A stretch of 13,941 nucleotides of DNA from Solirubrobacter sp044865965 (GTDB lineage: Bacteria; Actinomycetota; Thermoleophilia; Solirubrobacterales; Solirubrobacteraceae): the NCBI GenBank assembly GCA_044865965.1, contig JBIOTP010000280.1, forward strand, positions 1 through 13,941, in the 5' to 3' direction. The position numbers and the translations under genes are program-made. This document shows positions 13,267 through 13,941 of this stretch, piece by piece; positions within the stretch are counted from its first letter, which is position 1, and the number at the start of each line of letters is the position of its first letter. The notes under the pieces were generated by a model. It ran no database searches, was not told the DNA's origin, and saw only the letters and a program-made list of their open reading frames with translations.

Positions 13267-13941
13267 ATGCTCGTCGCGGGGCTCAGGGAGGACGGCGTCG
13301 CGCCCGTGGCGGCCGCCGCCGGCCGCGTGGAGCGGGTGGGGGCGAAGACCGTCGGCCGCTGGATCTCCCTCCGGCTCGCGCGCACGCCGGCGCCGGCGGC
13401 GGCGCTCGCCCGCGCGCTGGCGATCCTCGAGCGCGCCGAGCCGGCGCTGGCGGCCGCGCTGGCCGAGCTGGACCCGGACGCGGCGTCGGCGGCCGCCGAC
13501 GCGCTGGTCCTGGCCGGCATCGTGGAGCCCGGCGGCACGCTCGCCTTCCTGCACCCGATCGTGCGCGCGGGCGTCTACGAGGAGATCGCGAGCGGCGAGC
13601 GCGCCGCCGGGCATCGCCGCGCCGCGGCCCTGCTGGCCGACCGCGGCGCGGCCGACCAGCGCGTGGCCGAGCACCTGTTGAACGCCGAGCCGGCGGGCGA
13701 TCCGTGGGTCGTGGAGCGGCTGCGGGCCGCCGCCGCGGTCGCGAGCGGCAGCGGCGCTCCCGACACCGCGGCCGTGCTGCTGCGGCGGGCGCTGGATGAG
13801 CCGCCCGAGGACGCCGTCAAGCCGGCGGTGGCGCTCGAGCTCGGGATCGCTGAGGCGAGCGCCGGCGAGGACGGATGGCAGGACCACCTCGGGCTCGCGC
13901 TGGACACGGCGACCGACGACCGGACGCGCGTGGCCTCCGCC
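13267..13941 (+). pseudogene. N-terminally truncated large AAA/LuxR-type regulator (runs off the window)
   Basis: The plus frame is open from 13240, after an in-frame TGA at 13237-13239, to the right edge, giving 225 residues from ATG 13267. It matches the region just after the AAA ATPase in large LuxR/MalT-type regulators of actinobacteria: a winged-helix-like segment (LARALAILERAEPALAAALA), then DALVLAGIVEPGGTLAFLHP, IVRAGVYEEIASGERAAGHR and the start of helical TPR-like repeats with AEHLLNAEPAGDPWVVERL. The homologous text begins almost exactly at the ATG. The Walker A and B ATPase domain that should come first (200 or more residues) is absent, since the redox gene stops only 48 nt upstream. 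No good Shine-Dalgarno is seen. It is either a decayed remnant or a short regulator using the ATG. The C-terminal LuxR domain would lie beyond the window. Confidence 0.65.

Noticed and set aside
10623..13799. Plus-strand frame, including ATG 13236, overlapping the redox gene and the regulator fragment
   Set aside because: Arg/Ala-rich shadow with no domain. The frame starting at ATG 13267 has the family match at the right edge, while ATG 13236 leads only to low-complexity sequence.
10432..13887. Minus-strand open frame of over 1,100 codons opposite the redox fusion gene
   Set aside because: It has no recognisable motif and is an antisense shadow of the gene carrying Cys clusters and FAD/NAD(P) motifs.

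Overview
The window is very GC-rich DNA from an actinomycete-type bacterium. It has GTG starts in GTGA stop/start overlaps and a dense gene layout. The gene families suggest Thermoleophilia/Solirubrobacterales (Conexibacter-like): the rpsA-coaE-slt order, an HD-GYP protein ending in a LuxR helix-turn-helix, a beta-propeller Ser/Thr kinase and an AAA/LuxR-type regulator fragment. That placement is by inference; there is no rRNA or other decisive marker here.

Layout. Positions 3-920 (+) hold the 3' part of a class III (PLP) aminotransferase. It converges on an SDR oxidoreductase at 1026-2021 (-), with a GC hairpin between the two stops. The SDR is followed by a 331-bp non-coding gap holding a nested inverted-repeat structure: 38-bp imperfect outer arms at 2074-2111 and 2283-2320 around a nearly perfect 49-bp palindrome at 2203-2251. 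Next is a leftward run, read from right to left: a geranylgeranyl-reductase-like flavoprotein (4356-5492), an HD-GYP/LuxR regulator (2797-4359, GTGA overlap) and a SnoaL-like protein (2353-2787). Only 25 bp separate the flavoprotein start from the rightward housekeeping genes rpsA (5518-6822), coaE (6819-7418, GTGA overlap) and a membrane-anchored lytic transglycosylase (7423-8073).

After a hairpin-rich 105-bp spacer comes a tight three-gene unit: a transmembrane Ser/Thr kinase with an extracytoplasmic seven-repeat propeller (about 8179-10104), a stand-alone cyclic-nucleotide-binding protein (10106-10561), and an 885-residue protein (10561-13218) joining a NosR/NapH-like Fe-S membrane domain, a [2Fe-2S] ferredoxin domain and a NirB-like FAD/NAD(P)H reductase. 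The gaps are 1 nt and then a 1-nt overlap, so the unit looks like a signal-controlled membrane electron-transfer system. It is the best candidate here for an undescribed system. The kinase has no ATG, GTG or TTG able to supply its complete glycine-rich loop.

The right edge (13267 onward) holds part of a large AAA/LuxR-type regulator that lacks its whole ATP-binding N-terminus and runs off the window. I saw no tRNA, rRNA, CRISPR array, transposase or recognisable insertion sequence.
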